DNA from: Balamuthia mandrillaris
Taxonomy: Eukaryota > Discosea > Longamoebia > Balamuthiidae
DNA length: 64,000 nucleotides
Assembly: GCA_031835245.1 (NCBI GenBank)
Contig: JAVKOQ010000009.1
Location: forward strand, 186,001 to 250,000
Direction of reading: 5' to 3'
Shown: positions 1-13,116 of the stretch, piece after piece
Position numbering within the stretch: position 1 is the first letter of the stretch
Layout of the letters: every line of letters begins with the position of its first letter
Made by a program: the position numbers and the translations under genes
The notes under the pieces: model-generated
The model's input: only the letters and a program-made list of their open reading frames with translations
Database searches by the model: none
Told to the model about the DNA's origin: nothing

Positions 1-387
1 CAGGGCTCCGCTGGCGGTGAGGAGGCTGATGGCGCCATCCTCCTTCACGTCCACCAGGAGGAACTCGTCCTTGTCGACCCTGGGCACCTCCACATCTCCA
101 GAGGAGAGCATCTCACGCTTTTTGCCAGTGAAGAGGTCGATGCCGACAATGTGTGCCTTGGCGTGTCCGTGCTTGCCGGGCTTGGACTTGTTGATCTCCA
201 CGACCTTGCAAGGGTGGCCATTGATGAGGATGAAGCCACCCTTCTTGACGTTGTTCATCTTGTCAGGGTAGGAGAGACTCTCATTGTCGACCACGTTCAC
301 GTTGGAGGTGGAGTGGGTGGATTCTTGGTCGTTATTGCTGTTGTTCTGGTCGCTATTGTTGTTGTGGTTCACCTTCTTTTTGGCCAT
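1..387 (-). CDS. EIF5A: Translation factor eIF5A, 3' end cut by the window
   Basis: The reverse strand reads open from ATG at 387 to the window edge, 129 codons without an intron. After an Asn/Ser-rich leader of about 45 residues comes the SH3-like eIF5A core with GHPCKVVEINKSKPGKHGHAK-type sequence. The Lys at about residue 72, in PGKHGHAK, is the one converted to hypusine by deoxyhypusine synthase and hydroxylase in this family. The protein helps the ribosome through stalling peptides and at termination. The N-terminal leader is longer and more Asn-rich than in animal eIF5A. The C-terminal OB-fold domain lies largely outside the window. The start is the first Met before the conserved core. 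Confidence 0.93.
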   Translation of the reverse strand, partial: MAKKKVNHNNNSDQNNSNNDQESTHSTSNVNVVDNESLSYPDKMNNVKKGGFILINGHPCKVVEINKSKPGKHGHAKAHIVGIDLFTGKKREMLSSGDVEVPRVDKDEFLLVDVKEDGAISLLTASGAL

Positions 388-812
388 TTGGAGCAGATGG
401 AGGAGTGGTCTTGGGGTTTGTTGCTAGTTTGCTTGTGGAATGCCAGCTTGGACACCGTTGAGGTTGCTTGAAAGTCTTCTTTCTTTTGGGTTGCAATGTT
501 TTACACAGAAACGACCAAAAGAAAAAAGACAGTGCTGTCTTTGGTGGGAGTGTAGCGAGTAGAGTTGGGTTGCTTGTGAGCGGTGAAGCAAAAAGAAAGC
601 AAAGGAAGGTAAGCCAAGCACTTCTATTTTTTGTACGGGCGGGTGTTGGCTGTTCCCTGAAGCTGAATGCACCAGGTGATTCCCAAAACAATGGAGAAGG
701 GATCGGGAAAACTGAGGATCTGATCAACTGCGCTGTAGTCCTCGATCTCTCTCCCCAGAAAGGGCACTGTTTGCGAGAGGAGCAAATTCCCAGTATAGCA
801 AAGAGGATGAAG

Positions 813-867
<55 letters not shown>

Positions 868-969
868 CACACACACAATAACTATCAGAAGATTCGTTGT
901 TGAAAGGGAGTTTGGATGGCTCACCCAAATGAATAAATAAATAAATAATTGAAACAGGAATAAGAAGAC
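388..969. other. Intergenic, eIF5A upstream region with GA microsatellite
   Basis: No convincing gene. It holds the promoter/5' leader of eIF5A and the 3' flank of the aminopeptidase gene, both on the minus strand. A (GA)n tract at about 812-856 runs into (CA)n. On the eIF5A sense strand this is CT, as in the intronic tracts elsewhere. An intron in the 5' leader is possible but not shown. An AATAAA-rich stretch lies at about 930-950. Confidence 0.7.
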
Positions 970-3146
<2,177 letters not shown>

Positions 3147-3910
3147 TCGCGTTTGCCAGCGTTTGTGTTGTGAGAAAAAGCTTCTCCGGTTGTGATCTAG
3201 TTTGTGTGTATGTGTGTGTTTTTGAGTGAGTGATGATTTCTTAGGATGGCCAACCGATGATCACCGCAAGAAGGAGCGGACCCTTACCATGTACGACGGA
3301 GCCTGGCAGCAGCGCGGACACACTGGATCCAGTTTGTCTGCCCAAGAGCAAGGGCCTTTGCAAAGCCGAGAGACCAACCGCGCGAACGCTGGCAGCTGTG
3401 TTTCCCTTCATCCTTGTCTTTGGTCCTTCGCTTGCTGGTGCAGCCGCAAACAAAAAAAAATTGGGCAGCAAAAAAAATTGAAATTGGCGGGCCAAGCTGA
3501 TGTCATTGTGTCGCCAAAAATTATCAACGGAGAAAAATTGCGGAACGAATTAATACGCATCATCAGCCTCACCCGCCAACAGAAAGAAATAAATAAATTA
3601 ATTAATTAAAAAACAAGTGAGAGAAGAAAAGGTCCAACAATTTTTTATTGGAAGGAAAAAAAAGAGGGGGATTGTGCTAAGTTGGTGCTCGCTTGTACAT
3701 ACTCGGGGTTGGTAGTAGGGCGTGCGTGGAATCGCAAAGTATGGTAGGATGATGCACTATCAGTACCAACTTTCAAAATCCTGATAAATAAGAAGTATAG
3801 AATGTGCATGAGGTTCTACCACATACACACAAACAGAAGAGAGACTCTGCTTGAAAAACTGAGCTGTTCAAAATAAAGAATGAAAGAGAAGATCCACTGC
3901 AAACGACCCT
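3147..3910. other. Intergenic, aminopeptidase promoter and bZIP 3' flank
   Basis: Two minus-strand genes flank this 760-bp gap. AATAAA on the minus strand at about 3643-3648 is a plausible poly(A) signal for the bZIP gene. Short ORFs here (for example 3226-3609, plus strand) have no recognisable domain and cross A-runs; I do not call them genes. Confidence 0.6.
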
Positions 3911-5364
3911 TTAGTCATCGTTGCCTTGGTCGCCTTCGCTGCCACCGCCGCTACTACCGCTGCTGCCCTCTTGCTTTTTGTCCACCAACTCCATGCCGTG
4001 TTCTTTCTTGGCCCGGATGGCAGCCATCTCCTTCTCCATCTGCTCCACTTTGTGCGTGGGAAAGGCGAAGCGGAGTGTGTCATCGATGAAGGTCCGAAGG
4101 TAGGCCAGTTGGTCTCGCAGCAGCGCATTCTCGCTGTGGAGTACGTCCACTTTGGCCTCTAGTTGGGTGTTGACGGCGTTTACTCCGGCAACCTTTTCTT
4201 CCAAGTCTTGGATATACTTCTTTTGCCTCTTCCTGAAGAGCTGTGCTGCTTGCCTGTTCTTCACCAACCTTTATTGTGTCCAGATTTGAATCAACGAAAG
4301 ACGCAAGTAGAAAGCAGAAAGGAGAGAAAAAGAAAAGACAAATAGCCTACCTCTTTTGCCTTTTGTATTCTTGGTCGTCGAGGGGTTGGTCTTCCTCCTC
4401 AGCAGCGTCCAGGTTGCTCTCCGATCGAGGAGAAGAAGAGGGAACAGGAGAGACAACAAATTGTTGCTCCTCCACTTTGTACTGCTGTGTTGACTGTTGT
4501 TGTTGTTGTTGTTGCTGCTGCTGCTGCTTGGTTTGCCGCGGGGCGCGCCTCTGTCGTTGCGGTTGTGATTGTTGTGGTTGTTGTTGAGCAGCCCGCCGAC
4601 CTCCTCCTGAAGAAAGAGGTTTAGTGGACGAAGAAGATGAAGGGCTCTTGCGCTTGGTGCCGCTTCCCGAGGAAGACGCGGAGGTGGACTTGTGGATAGT
4701 ATATTGTTGGGCGGCCACTTGCATTAAAGGGGCTTGTGGCTGCATCGAGAAAGCAGCGGTAGGGGCGGAAGTGGCGCCATGTACGCCACTCCCGTTGTCG
4801 TTCCTTCTGTTGTTTTGAGCTGTTTGTTGAGTGCTTCCTATTTGGTGCGAAAGGGTTTTTTTTTTGTGTAAAAATCAATCAAAGTGTAAGTAAATCGGCT
4901 GAAAAAAATAGGGGGTTTTGTTGTTGTTGTTGAGGTTTGATGGGATCAATCGAACCTTGATCGGCAGCCCGAGTAGGAACGGTGTGCATGGGCACGCTGA
5001 GATCGAGGGGAAAATCACCACCGTAAAAGGGGGCAAAGAAATCGTTGGGGCTTTCTTCCACCGGCGGGGAGGAGTGCGGGGAGTAATATTGGTGGGCCTC
5101 TGCGGCCTGAGGCGAAAGGAGCAAGTGCCTGTGATGGTGGTGATGGTGGCTGGCCGCCTCCTCGTCCTTTGGGGAGGTTAGCCTCACCGGTTCGAACTGG
5201 AGGTGTGACACAGAAGACAGATCTCCAGGTCGCTGGGAGGGCACCACATCCGTGTGAAAGAAAGAAGTGAACGGGCCAGCGTTCATATCACTGGTGGTGT
5301 TGAACTTGAAACTGTTGTCCATCTGACCAGCCCCACCGTAGACCACATCTTCCAAGCTATCCAT
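3911..5364 (-). CDS. bZIP transcription factor
   Basis: Three exons (5364-4956, 4837-4351, 4268-3911) give 417 residues. The N-terminal half is low in complexity, with His6, short Gln runs and then an 11-residue Gln run at about residue 235-245. The bZIP lies at about 290-360: basic region with KNRQAAQLFRKR, then a Leu-rich coiled coil. The canonical basic region is NxxAAxx(S/C)R; here the fourth position is Phe (NRQAAQLFR), as in the fungal Pap1/Yap class. After the zipper come a second Lys/Glu-rich helix and a Gly/Ser/Asp tail. Intron 2 ends in AATAAAG. A perfect TGACGTCA lies about 250 bp upstream of the ATG, which suggests autoregulation by a CRE-binding bZIP. Confidence 0.9.
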
Positions 5365-5709
5365 TCCTTTTCGATCTGAAATCAAAACACTGTTTGCCAA
5401 AAAAAAAAAAACACACACGAGAGACTTTGGCGGCTTCAAAGGCACAACCGCGTATAAGGGCGCGAAAAAAAAAGACGCTACTTCGCTCGGCGGGTGATGC
5501 GTGTGCGTGTGGTGGTCCTGCAAGAAGAAGAAGAACCAGTTTGGCGATTTTTGCAATTTTTTAATTTTCTGCGGACATTTACGATGCTGACATAAGCTTG
5601 GTCTACCGTGGAAATGACGTCAGCTTCTCTCTTCTCTTTGCTTCTCCCCCAGCTGGGGAAGGGGAGAGAAGACAAAACAAAATTCTTTGTTTTATTTTTC
5701 GTTTGCTGT
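5365..5709. other. bZIP upstream region
   Basis: This 345-bp gap lies between the bZIP start and the stop of the PQ-loop gene, both on the minus strand. It contains a CRE palindrome (5615-5622) and no convincing ORF. The T-rich tract at about 5553-5575 and the A-run at 5400-5412 may belong to the 5' leader of the bZIP mRNA. Confidence 0.6.
5615..5622. promoter_or_regulatory. CRE palindrome TGACGTCA upstream of the bZIP gene
   Basis: A perfect 8-bp palindromic TGACGTCA lies about 250 bp before the bZIP start codon. CREB/ATF-type bZIP dimers bind this word. Pap1/Yap-like factors prefer TTACGTAA or TTAGTAA but can accept related sites. One perfect 8-mer in 64 kb is expected about once by chance, so only its position makes it notable. 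Confidence 0.4.
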
Positions 5710-7108
5710 TTAGAAATACCGCGAACCTTCTGGTGAGGTATCGTCCGTTGGGTCGAGCAGAGCCACTTGTTCCTCCTGCACTGTTGTAACCTCATAATCT
5801 TTCACTACGCCATATTAGTGGAATGCACAAGACACGAAAAGCAACAGAAAAAGAAAAGCACGAAGAAGAAGAAGAAGAAGAAGAAGAAGAAGAAGAAGAA
5901 AGAAGAAAGAAGAAGAAGAAAAAAGAAGAAAAAAGAAGAAGAAGAATAACACGTACGTCCAAAGACACGAGGGCGCACACAACGGTAATAAAACCAAAGT
6001 CCTATCAGGATGAGTTGTTGAATGCCAGTGCAAACGTAAGGAGCCCACGTCGTCCAACTCTTCTGGTTAATGATGCCCTGAAAGACGATGACCAGCAAAG
6101 CTCCTGGCATCTGCAATGCCAACATCCAAATGCTCAACATTCCTGGCCCCTTCTTCCACGTCGTGTAGATCTGGGGAGTCCAAACAACGGCAATGATGAC
6201 GGAGGAGAGAAGACCGACGACGTAGGCGAAGCCCTTCACTCCGTCGTTGTGTGGGGAAAGGTAGAGCACCAACCAGGCCGTGATGTAGCTTAAGATGAGG
6301 ATGATGAGCACGTTGCTCCAGAAGAACGTCCAAGCGGCAAAGCGTTGGAGCACTTTCTTCCTGCGGACTGCCATCTGTGAAGCCGTTGTGTCGAAGTACA
6401 TTGCTATAAACAAACACCTAATGTTTGTTTATTGAAAGTAGGGTTAACGGAGTAAAGAGAAGAAAAGAGAAGCGAGGAGACGGGAAGCAGAGGAAAGACA
6501 TAGAGAAATGAAGAGCAAAGAATAATAACGAAAAGGGAGAGGAAACGGCAAAGAATAGCTTCGTACAAGAAAAATAGACATACTGGGCCAATCAGCAGCT
6601 GTGTTATTGGCAGAGTCCTAGCCAAACAATGACCAAAGTTCTGGAAAGAACAGTCGCATAGGAATGTTGGTAAACTCAAGAGAGAGAGAGAGAGAGAGAG
6701 AGAAGAAGCCAGAGGAGAGAGAATAGACAACAGCAGAAGAAAGAGGGAGAGGACGAAACAAAAGGACAGAGTAGAGAGTGACGGAGAAAAAACGTAGATA
6801 AATAACGTACAGTGTGCCCGCAGCACTCCACATCCTCCCAACTGAGCAAAAGGGCATTGATGAGGGTCAAAAAGCCGCTCAAAAAGTTCAGCCACATGGC
6901 CAAAGGATTGATGCCATCACTGCTTTTATTCTTGGCAATGATCCAGAACTACACCAAAAGCAAACAAAACAAAAAAGATCAGAAAAGAGGGTGGTGTTCC
7001 GGCGCCACAACGAACCTGTGGAATGTACGAAACTAAGGTGCCGATGATCAAAAACAAGCCAAGGGCGGCGCTTTCTCCTTTCAGAGGAGCATCACAATCT
7101 TCCGCCAT
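5710..7108 (-). CDS. PQ-loop (cystinosin-like) membrane protein
   Basis: Five exons (7108-7016, 6948-6811, 6640-6580, 6403-5957, 5804-5710) give 277 residues with about seven hydrophobic spans. The first PQ motif is in LVSYIPQ at about residue 31, split by intron 1. The second is VVWTPQIY at about residue 170. The pairing of two PQ repeats and the length fit the PQ-loop family (cystinosin, PQLC2/Ypq lysosomal amino-acid exporters, SWEET relatives). The acidic Glu/Asp-rich C-terminus carries no clear lysosomal sorting motif. Exon 3 ends at an unusual GTCTAT donor, chosen because it alone keeps the frame. The last intron is a (CTT)n tract on the sense strand (5863-5945). The substrate cannot be read from the sequence. 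Confidence 0.82.
5863..5945. repeat. (AAG)n microsatellite in a PQ-loop intron
   Basis: Imperfect AAG/AAGA repeat on the plus strand. It is CTT on the sense strand of the host gene and fills most of its last intron, where it may serve as an oversized polypyrimidine tract. Confidence 0.9.
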
Positions 7109-7688
7109 TTCGAACCAAACCAAAAAAAGCTAAGCTATTTACAACAAAACAAAAAAAAGCAATCTTATAAATAAACGTTCTTTCTTCCTCTCTCCCGTTT
7201 GAGAGGCACCGCGTTCCAAAGAAACAAGAAAGTGAGCAATCGTATACGTTTTTTTTAAAATAAAAAGCAACGTGGTGGCAGACAGGGAACGTCTGCGTAC
7301 CTTGTTGCTTTGTTATCCCCACAAAGCGAAACCCAATACTTTCTTCCTTTCTTTTCCTTTCTTTTAATACCTATCGAAATTTCGTTTCCTCAATTAACCA
7401 GTTGCTATGGTAACACCAGCGTCACGAGCACGTCGACACGACAGGCCGAGTTTCCCGCCATTTTTTACCCAACACAGAAGCGGGCCTTCGCTCTCACATC
7501 TTCTCTTGGACGAGAATGATGCCTCTCAATAACAATTTTTTGTTTTGGTTTGGCAAAGGAAACGGGGTAGAAGAGAAGAAAAGAGAAGAGAAGAAAAGAG
7601 AAGAAAAGAAAAGGAAAGAAAACAGAAAAAGAAGAAATTTAACGTAGCAGAACAAGGAGAGGAGACGAAAAAAAAAAACAAGTAGCGA
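7109..7688. promoter_or_regulatory. Divergent promoter between PQ-loop and shugoshin-like genes
   Basis: A 580-bp head-to-head gap. No domain-bearing ORF. A purine-rich AGAAAAGAG tract lies at 7569-7635, just before the start of the plus-strand gene. No TATA box was recognised. Confidence 0.55.
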
Positions 7689-9938
7689 ATGGAGCTGGAA
7701 GATGTGATTGCGACAAGAGCAGCAACCCCAAGGACGAGCTCAGCGGGGAAGAAATGCAGCAACTGCGAAACGATCACGAAAAGAGCTGCTCAGCGAATAC
7801 AAGAACTGAAAGTGCAGATAGACAAGGGTTGGTCCACTTTCTCCTTGATGCAAGTTTTGTGAAGCCGAAAAAGATTTTTTAAACTGACCTGTTCAACCAT
7901 GGTAGAAAAACGAAGCCACACAGAGGCTAATAATGCCATCATCAGGGCAAACGCAAGGCTTCAAGCTTCGTATCCTTTTTTTTTTTTTGAAGTTTTCGTT
8001 CAGTGAGCAGAGGAGAACAGTATTTGAGCTTTAACCAAACGCTGTCTCTTTCACAAAAGACTTGACGAAACGGCCCAGACTGCACGAAAGCTTTCCAACG
8101 ACCGGGAAGAGTTAGTTTTGCTGGTACAATTGAAAGAACGTGAGATAGAAGGATTAAAGGTAGCTCACTGAAAATCCATCGCATTCTATTTCTAATGAAC
8201 ATACCACTCTTTGGTGTGACAGGCAGAGGCGGTGGTGTTGAAAAAGAGCGCGGCCAGAGCTGGAAAAATGTTTGAGGAGCTCAAAACAGTTATCACAGAT
8301 GGATTGCGTGAGGTGATAACGAAGCAGACGGACTTTCACCAACAGACAGGTACCAAAGTAGATCAAGCGCTACGCGAGCTGTTGGATCAAGTAAAAGCGA
8401 GCCAGAAAAGCTCACTTGCGGCCGCTTCGGCCCCACCGCCATCGCCAAGTAGATCACAAGTTTTAGGGCAAGCAATGAGAGTTAGTCAACCATTTGCTCC
8501 GATACGTCCAAGCACACCGCTTCGAAGACAACCTCTAGGCGTATTGCCAGTTACACAATCACTACCTCCGCCACCGTGTAAGTCAATCCCTCTTTTTTTG
8601 TCCCGTGCTCAGAATTAAAACCTGAAAGAAAAGAAACTGAACAACACCGACGTATCTCACACAGCGGCAAATCCTCCTCTCAAAGATGGGTTGGGCTTTG
8701 CTGTTCCAGCGCCGGTGAAACAAAAAAGCACTCAGACATTGGTACCAGAAAGTCTATTTGAAATATCAGAAACCAAAAATGAAAGGTAAGCACACTTTGC
8801 TAAAAGCAAACATCTACTTACTGCAAATCAATCGCCCATCTCTTTGGCCATTGCTGTCCGTTAGCTTTGCACCTTCTGCAAGTTCGTCTCACTCAGCATC
8901 GGTTACGTTCACCAACGAGGACATGGTGGTGTCTCCGCTTGCCAAAATGGCTAAGGGCAATTCTGTAGAAGAGGAGTCACTCGAAGATGAAAAGGATGAA
9001 GTGAATGGTGAAGCAGCGGCTGAAGTTGATACCCCAGAAGACAAAGAAAATGTTGCTAATCGTAAGGCAACTAACACTACCAAGCAACAAGTCACAAAGA
9101 AAACAGATAAAAGGAAGAAGGCAACAAACCAGAAGAGCACATCAAAAACAACAAAACGGAAAAAAAGCCCGACAACAAAGAAACCATCAACGGAAGTCCA
9201 ACAATCAACTGGCAGAAGTCGTCTTCCTCCTCGTCAATCAAAGTTGAAGATAAAGTCGCTGGCGGATCCATCATTGAACTGCAAGCTTCGTCAGGGCGAT
9301 CCTCACACTTTCACGTTAAAGGAAAGAATTGAACTTCCCAGCAGCACCAACCAGAGTACGTGCTCTTTCGAGAATTTGAACGTTGATGGCATCTAACAGC
9401 GGTGCTTCTTTTTACCTGTTTATGTCGATTACAAGGGGCCAGTCAGAAGTGGAAGAAGGTGGAGGAAGAAGCAAGAATGCAGGTCCTCGGAAGCATTCGC
9501 TACAATCAGCCATCAGAGGAAGCAGATCAACAACAGCAATCAAGAAATTCGAAAAGAACCACAAGCGGGCGCAAGAGAAAAACCGCCGCGGCTTCGTCTT
9601 CTTGCTCATCTACTTCTCTTTCCGGACAGAAGACTCGTCGTTTGAGGCCTAAGAAATTACACAACGAAGCAGAAGATGAAAATGAAGACGAGCCTATGAT
9701 GACGAACATACCTTCTTCTCCTTCTCCCTCCTCCAAAGAAGAAAAACGTCACCATCATCCTCCATCTACTCCGATGTTGGAAGGAACAGTCGTGGAAGAC
9801 TCGCCACTGTTGGTGCAATCACCGCTTGCTGTGTTGGATCTCCCGCACCAGACGTATGGTCAAAAGCAGAGAAAAAAGTCGTTGGTGAGTCGTCCTTCCG
9901 TTGGATATGACAGTATTTCAAGCATCAGTTGGAGTTGA
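7689..9938 (+). CDS. SGO1: Shugoshin-like centromeric cohesion protector
   Basis: Seven exons (7689-7827, 7906-7969, 8060-8159, 8223-8577, 8665-8785, 8883-9355, 9436-9938) give 584 residues. The N-terminal 150 residues are a predicted coiled coil, where shugoshins dimerise and bind PP2A-B'. It includes NNAIIRANARLQ. The middle is Pro/Ser-rich, then acidic, then Lys/Thr-rich. At about residues 370-400 lies a stretch with GRSRLPPRQ, then DPSLNCKLRQGDPHTFTL. This closely resembles the conserved C-terminal SGO motif (basic residues, then PSLxxKxRRGD). About 180 low-complexity residues follow, rich in Ser, Arg and Glu. Family: keeps Rec8/Scc1 cohesin dephosphorylated at centromeres. The call rests on the order coiled coil, linker and SGO motif; an unrelated coiled-coil protein is the alternative. 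Confidence 0.72.
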
Positions 9939-10227
9939 AGCGTTGATGTTCAAGTTTTCAGTTTGTTCAGTTTGGTTGCATTTTGTTCGTTCAAGAAAAA
10001 TGTTTGTGAAGTCATTTCTGAGAGAGAACGTGCAAACGAGAAAACAAAAATAAACGCGAAACACAAGAAGCAGAAGGAAGGAAGGAAGGAAGGAAGGAAG
10101 GAAGGAAGGAAGGGAAGGAAGGAAGAAGGAAAGAAGGAAGGAAGGAAGGGAAGAAGGAAGGAAGGAAGGAAGGAAGGAAGGAAGGAAGGAAGGAAGGAAG
10201 GAAGGAAGGAAGGAAGGAAGGAAGGAA

Positions 10228-10258
<31 letters not shown>

Positions 10259-10621
10259 CGGAAGGAAGAAAAAAAAGAAACAAAGCAAGAAAAAAAAAGT
10301 AACAAAGAGAGAGAGAGAACGAAAGCACAACAAGCGCTATGTAAAAACAACTTTTTGATTGAAGCCAACGGGAAAAAGCACCTAAAACGAAACAAATCGC
10401 TTTCACTAAAACAAAAGCAAACACAAGACGACGAGAACAGAGAAAAGAGAGGCCATCAAGTATAATTACACGTGATATGCAGCAACAGCAGCAGGCAAGG
10501 ATCACCCTAAACAAATGTGGCAGAAACAACTGTGAATGAATGATAAAGTAGAGAGAGAAAAAAGAGAGGAAAGAGAGAAGACGTACCTTAAGAAAGAGAA
10601 GAAAAAAGGAGAGGAAGCTTT
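9939..10621. other. Intergenic between convergent shugoshin-like and Mo25 genes
   Basis: A 680-bp gap dominated by purine repeats, with no coding sequence. The long ORFs on both strands are translations of the GGAA repeat. Confidence 0.75.
10074..10258. repeat. (GGAA)n / (GAAA)n tetranucleotide microsatellite
   Basis: About 185 bp of nearly pure GGAA units on the plus strand, with a few GGGAA and GAA variants, ending in (GAAA)n. It lies in the shared 3' flank of two convergent genes. The strict purine/pyrimidine asymmetry could favour triplex DNA. Confidence 0.95.
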
Positions 10622-12110
10622 TCAGAGACTGTCAGGCAGTTGCTCGATCTGTTTGAGCAAAAATGCTTTCTCGTCCGCAAATTGCTCGTCGTCTGTTGAA
10701 CAAAGGAAGAAGCAAAGAATTGGAAAAGAAGAGGGTAAACAAAAGCAGCCAGAGCCATAAAATGAAAGAAAGAGAGACAAACCTTTATCGTTGTGGAAGT
10801 TGGATAGGAAAGCGATGAGTTTATGTTTGTTGTTGACAAGAATTTCGAGGATGGGCCTAGCCTTGTTGGGGTTGGCCACAAAGACTTTAAACACGTGGAA
10901 GGCCTCGAATTGAATGTTTTTGCTCTTATCGATCAGCAGGTTCATCATCAATTTGAGATTTTCTTCGTCGCTAATGTACTTTGTCATTACGTTGAAATTG
11001 GCTCTGTCCAACAGCAACTCTCCCAACAACTGCAAAGGGAAATCAGAATAGCGAAAAGCAATAGTTTTTAGTAACGCAAGAAGAGAAAAAGGGACAAAAA
11101 AAGGTAAGAAAGGAAACAACAAAGATAAGAGAGTGACCTTAAGGGATTGCCTCTTAGTAACGTAGCTCTTGGAGTGCAACAAGTGGGTATATTCCTCGAA
11201 GATAGTGTCATAGTTCGACTCTAGATATTCAGCACATAGAGCTTTGTGCACTGTCAAAAGGTCCTGTGCGAAAAGTTACATTCAAGCTCTTTACAATACG
11301 CGAGAAAGAGGAAAGAGCAAGAGAGAAAGAGAAGGAGAAACGATGGAAGAGAAACGACGAGAGAGAGAGAGAGAGAAGCAAAACGCACTTTGAAACTCAT
11401 AAATGCATCAGAGGCGACGTCAAAGCCCTCGTATTCAACATAGATGAAGAACTTAATAAAGTTGGGAGAACGGAGCACATGTTTTGCAAGAGGTTCATGC
11501 TCGAGACACTGCCGCAACATCTGACCAGAAGGAAGAGCCACTTCAGCATCTTCATAGCCAATACAAAGAGTGTCCAGGAGGGGGGTGTTCTTTTCCATGT
11601 ATTCCACGAACGGTTTGCGGCCGCCTTCTTCGCGCCGCATCAAGTTTCCAAATATTATCACAAAGTCTTTCTTTGCCTGTTGAGAGAGCGAGAGAGAAAG
11701 AGAGAGGAGAGAAAGAGAGAGGAAACGGGAAAGGGATGAGTGAAGAGCAAGGGAAAAGTGTTGAAAGAAGTTTGAAAGAAGGAAAGAAAACTGGGAAGAA
11801 CAGAAAGCGATAGCAAGGAGAAGAGAGCAACCTCAAAGGCAAGTGCGGCAAGGTTGCTGATGAGAAGGGCAATGAGGTCAGAGCTGAGAATCTCAGCGGC
11901 GAGTTCGTTGATGGCCTCAGGATTGGGTTCCGACTTTTCGTCGCCGTAAAGCACCGCCTTCATCCCCTTCAGAGCGTTACTTAATTCTCCCTGGGCCTTG
12001 CCTTGCTTGCTGGAGTTATCCTTGTTCTTCTGCCAGCTCGCAAGAGCGGCTTTGCTGTGCTTTACCAAGCTGGCGGGCTTCTCCTTCTTGCTCTTGATGA
12101 AAAAACTCAT
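10622..12110 (-). CDS. CAB39: Mo25 / CAB39 scaffold protein
   Basis: Five exons (12110-11832, 11676-11389, 11263-11138, 11029-10783, 10692-10622) give 336 residues, matching the family's usual length of about 340. Recognisable blocks include [14 protein letters not shown]-type [38 protein letters not shown] and [13 protein letters not shown]. The whole protein is an armadillo-like helical scaffold. Mo25 binds STRAD pseudokinases and GCK-III/STE20 kinases, and with LKB1 forms the AMPK-activating complex. In fungi and amoebae it also supports polarity and cytokinesis kinases. The start follows the usual MSFF...K pattern. Intron 2 has a sense-strand CT tract. Confidence 0.95.
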
Positions 12111-12533
12111 CTTCCCTTTCTCTTATCCAAAATTTAAAAAAAAACCTCCTAACAGTGACTCAAACAAACAAAAAAAAATGGCAAGTCAGGAAAAAAAATA
12201 GTTTGTTTTGGGCTTGAAAGGGGGAGCTTTGGCGCACTTAGTTGCAAATAGATAAAAAGGGTAATGAAGTCCTTCCTCCTCCGTTGGTGTTTGGTGTTTT
12301 TTTCCCCCCTCTGCTTGCACCTCTCTCCTCTCTTTTCTTCGCGGTGGGAATTTTTTTTCTGTTCGGACGACAGACAAATTCCGTCGACCAATAAATGTTG
12401 ATAAGCTCGCCAAACAATTTTAAATTGGCTTTGATGACTCCTCGTTCGGAGAATTACACTGTCCCACGACGACGTGAAATGTAATCTTTAGTATTTCGCG
12501 TCGACGTGAAGATTTCGGTAGGCAAAGGAGCAG
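12111..12533. promoter_or_regulatory. Divergent promoter of Mo25 and ankyrin-armadillo genes
   Basis: A 420-bp head-to-head gap. It contains two GTCGAC palindromes (12383-12388 and 12500-12505) and the 17-bp word at 12465-12481 that recurs in front of the XRN-like gene. CGACGTGAA occurs twice here. No classical TATA box. Confidence 0.55.
12465..12481 (+). promoter_or_regulatory. 17-bp shared promoter word, copy 1
   Basis: CACGACGACGTGAAATG ends 53 bp before the ATG of the ankyrin-armadillo gene. An identical 17-mer lies at 56555-56571, before another plus-strand start. A shorter CGACGTGAA recurs at about 12502-12510. The function is unknown; a core promoter or translation-linked element is possible. 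Confidence 0.4.
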
Positions 12534-13071
12534 ATGGAAGGAAAGGAAGCGGAAGCATCGCCGTTGTTCAAAGCGGCCAAGTCCGGGGAAAAGTTCAAGG
12601 TCCTGCAAATCTTGCAGCAGGGAACCTGCAAAGCGCAGCTCGATAGCCTGTACCCCTGTCATAACCTCGGTCACCTCTCCGCCCTTCACGTCGCCCTCAA
12701 AGAGAGACACTGGAAAGTGGTGGAGCTTCTTTTGTTTGGCGGAGTTCGTTCTTTCTTGTCGTTGCTTTCTTTCTTGTCGTTTCTTTCTTTTGTTCTTACG
12801 GTCACACTTCTTTGATTTTTTAGTTGAACCCAAACAAGAAAGACTCGAATGGAAATACGGCATTGCATTGGGCTGTGAAGGAAGCGGCACCGCTGGACCT
12901 GATCAAACGGTTGTTAGACAAAGACGCGAATCCTTTTCTGTGTAACCTTCGCAAGAGCAGCCCTTACACCGAGCTTCCGACTGATGAGTCTTCCCTTACT
13001 TCCGAAGCCCATAACGATACTCTCAAGTTGCTGTTTTCGGTCCTTAAAGGTTTCAACTCTCTTTGTCGTCA

Positions 13072-13116
<45 letters not shown>

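Noticed and set aside
3226-3609. A 127-codon plus-strand ORF between the aminopeptidase and bZIP genes
   Set aside because: No domain, crosses two A-runs, and starts in the aminopeptidase promoter.
10012-10395. Long ORFs of Phe/Leu/Ser/Pro or Lys/Glu/Arg/Gly repeats on both strands
   Set aside because: They are translations of the GGAA microsatellite, with no unique sequence.
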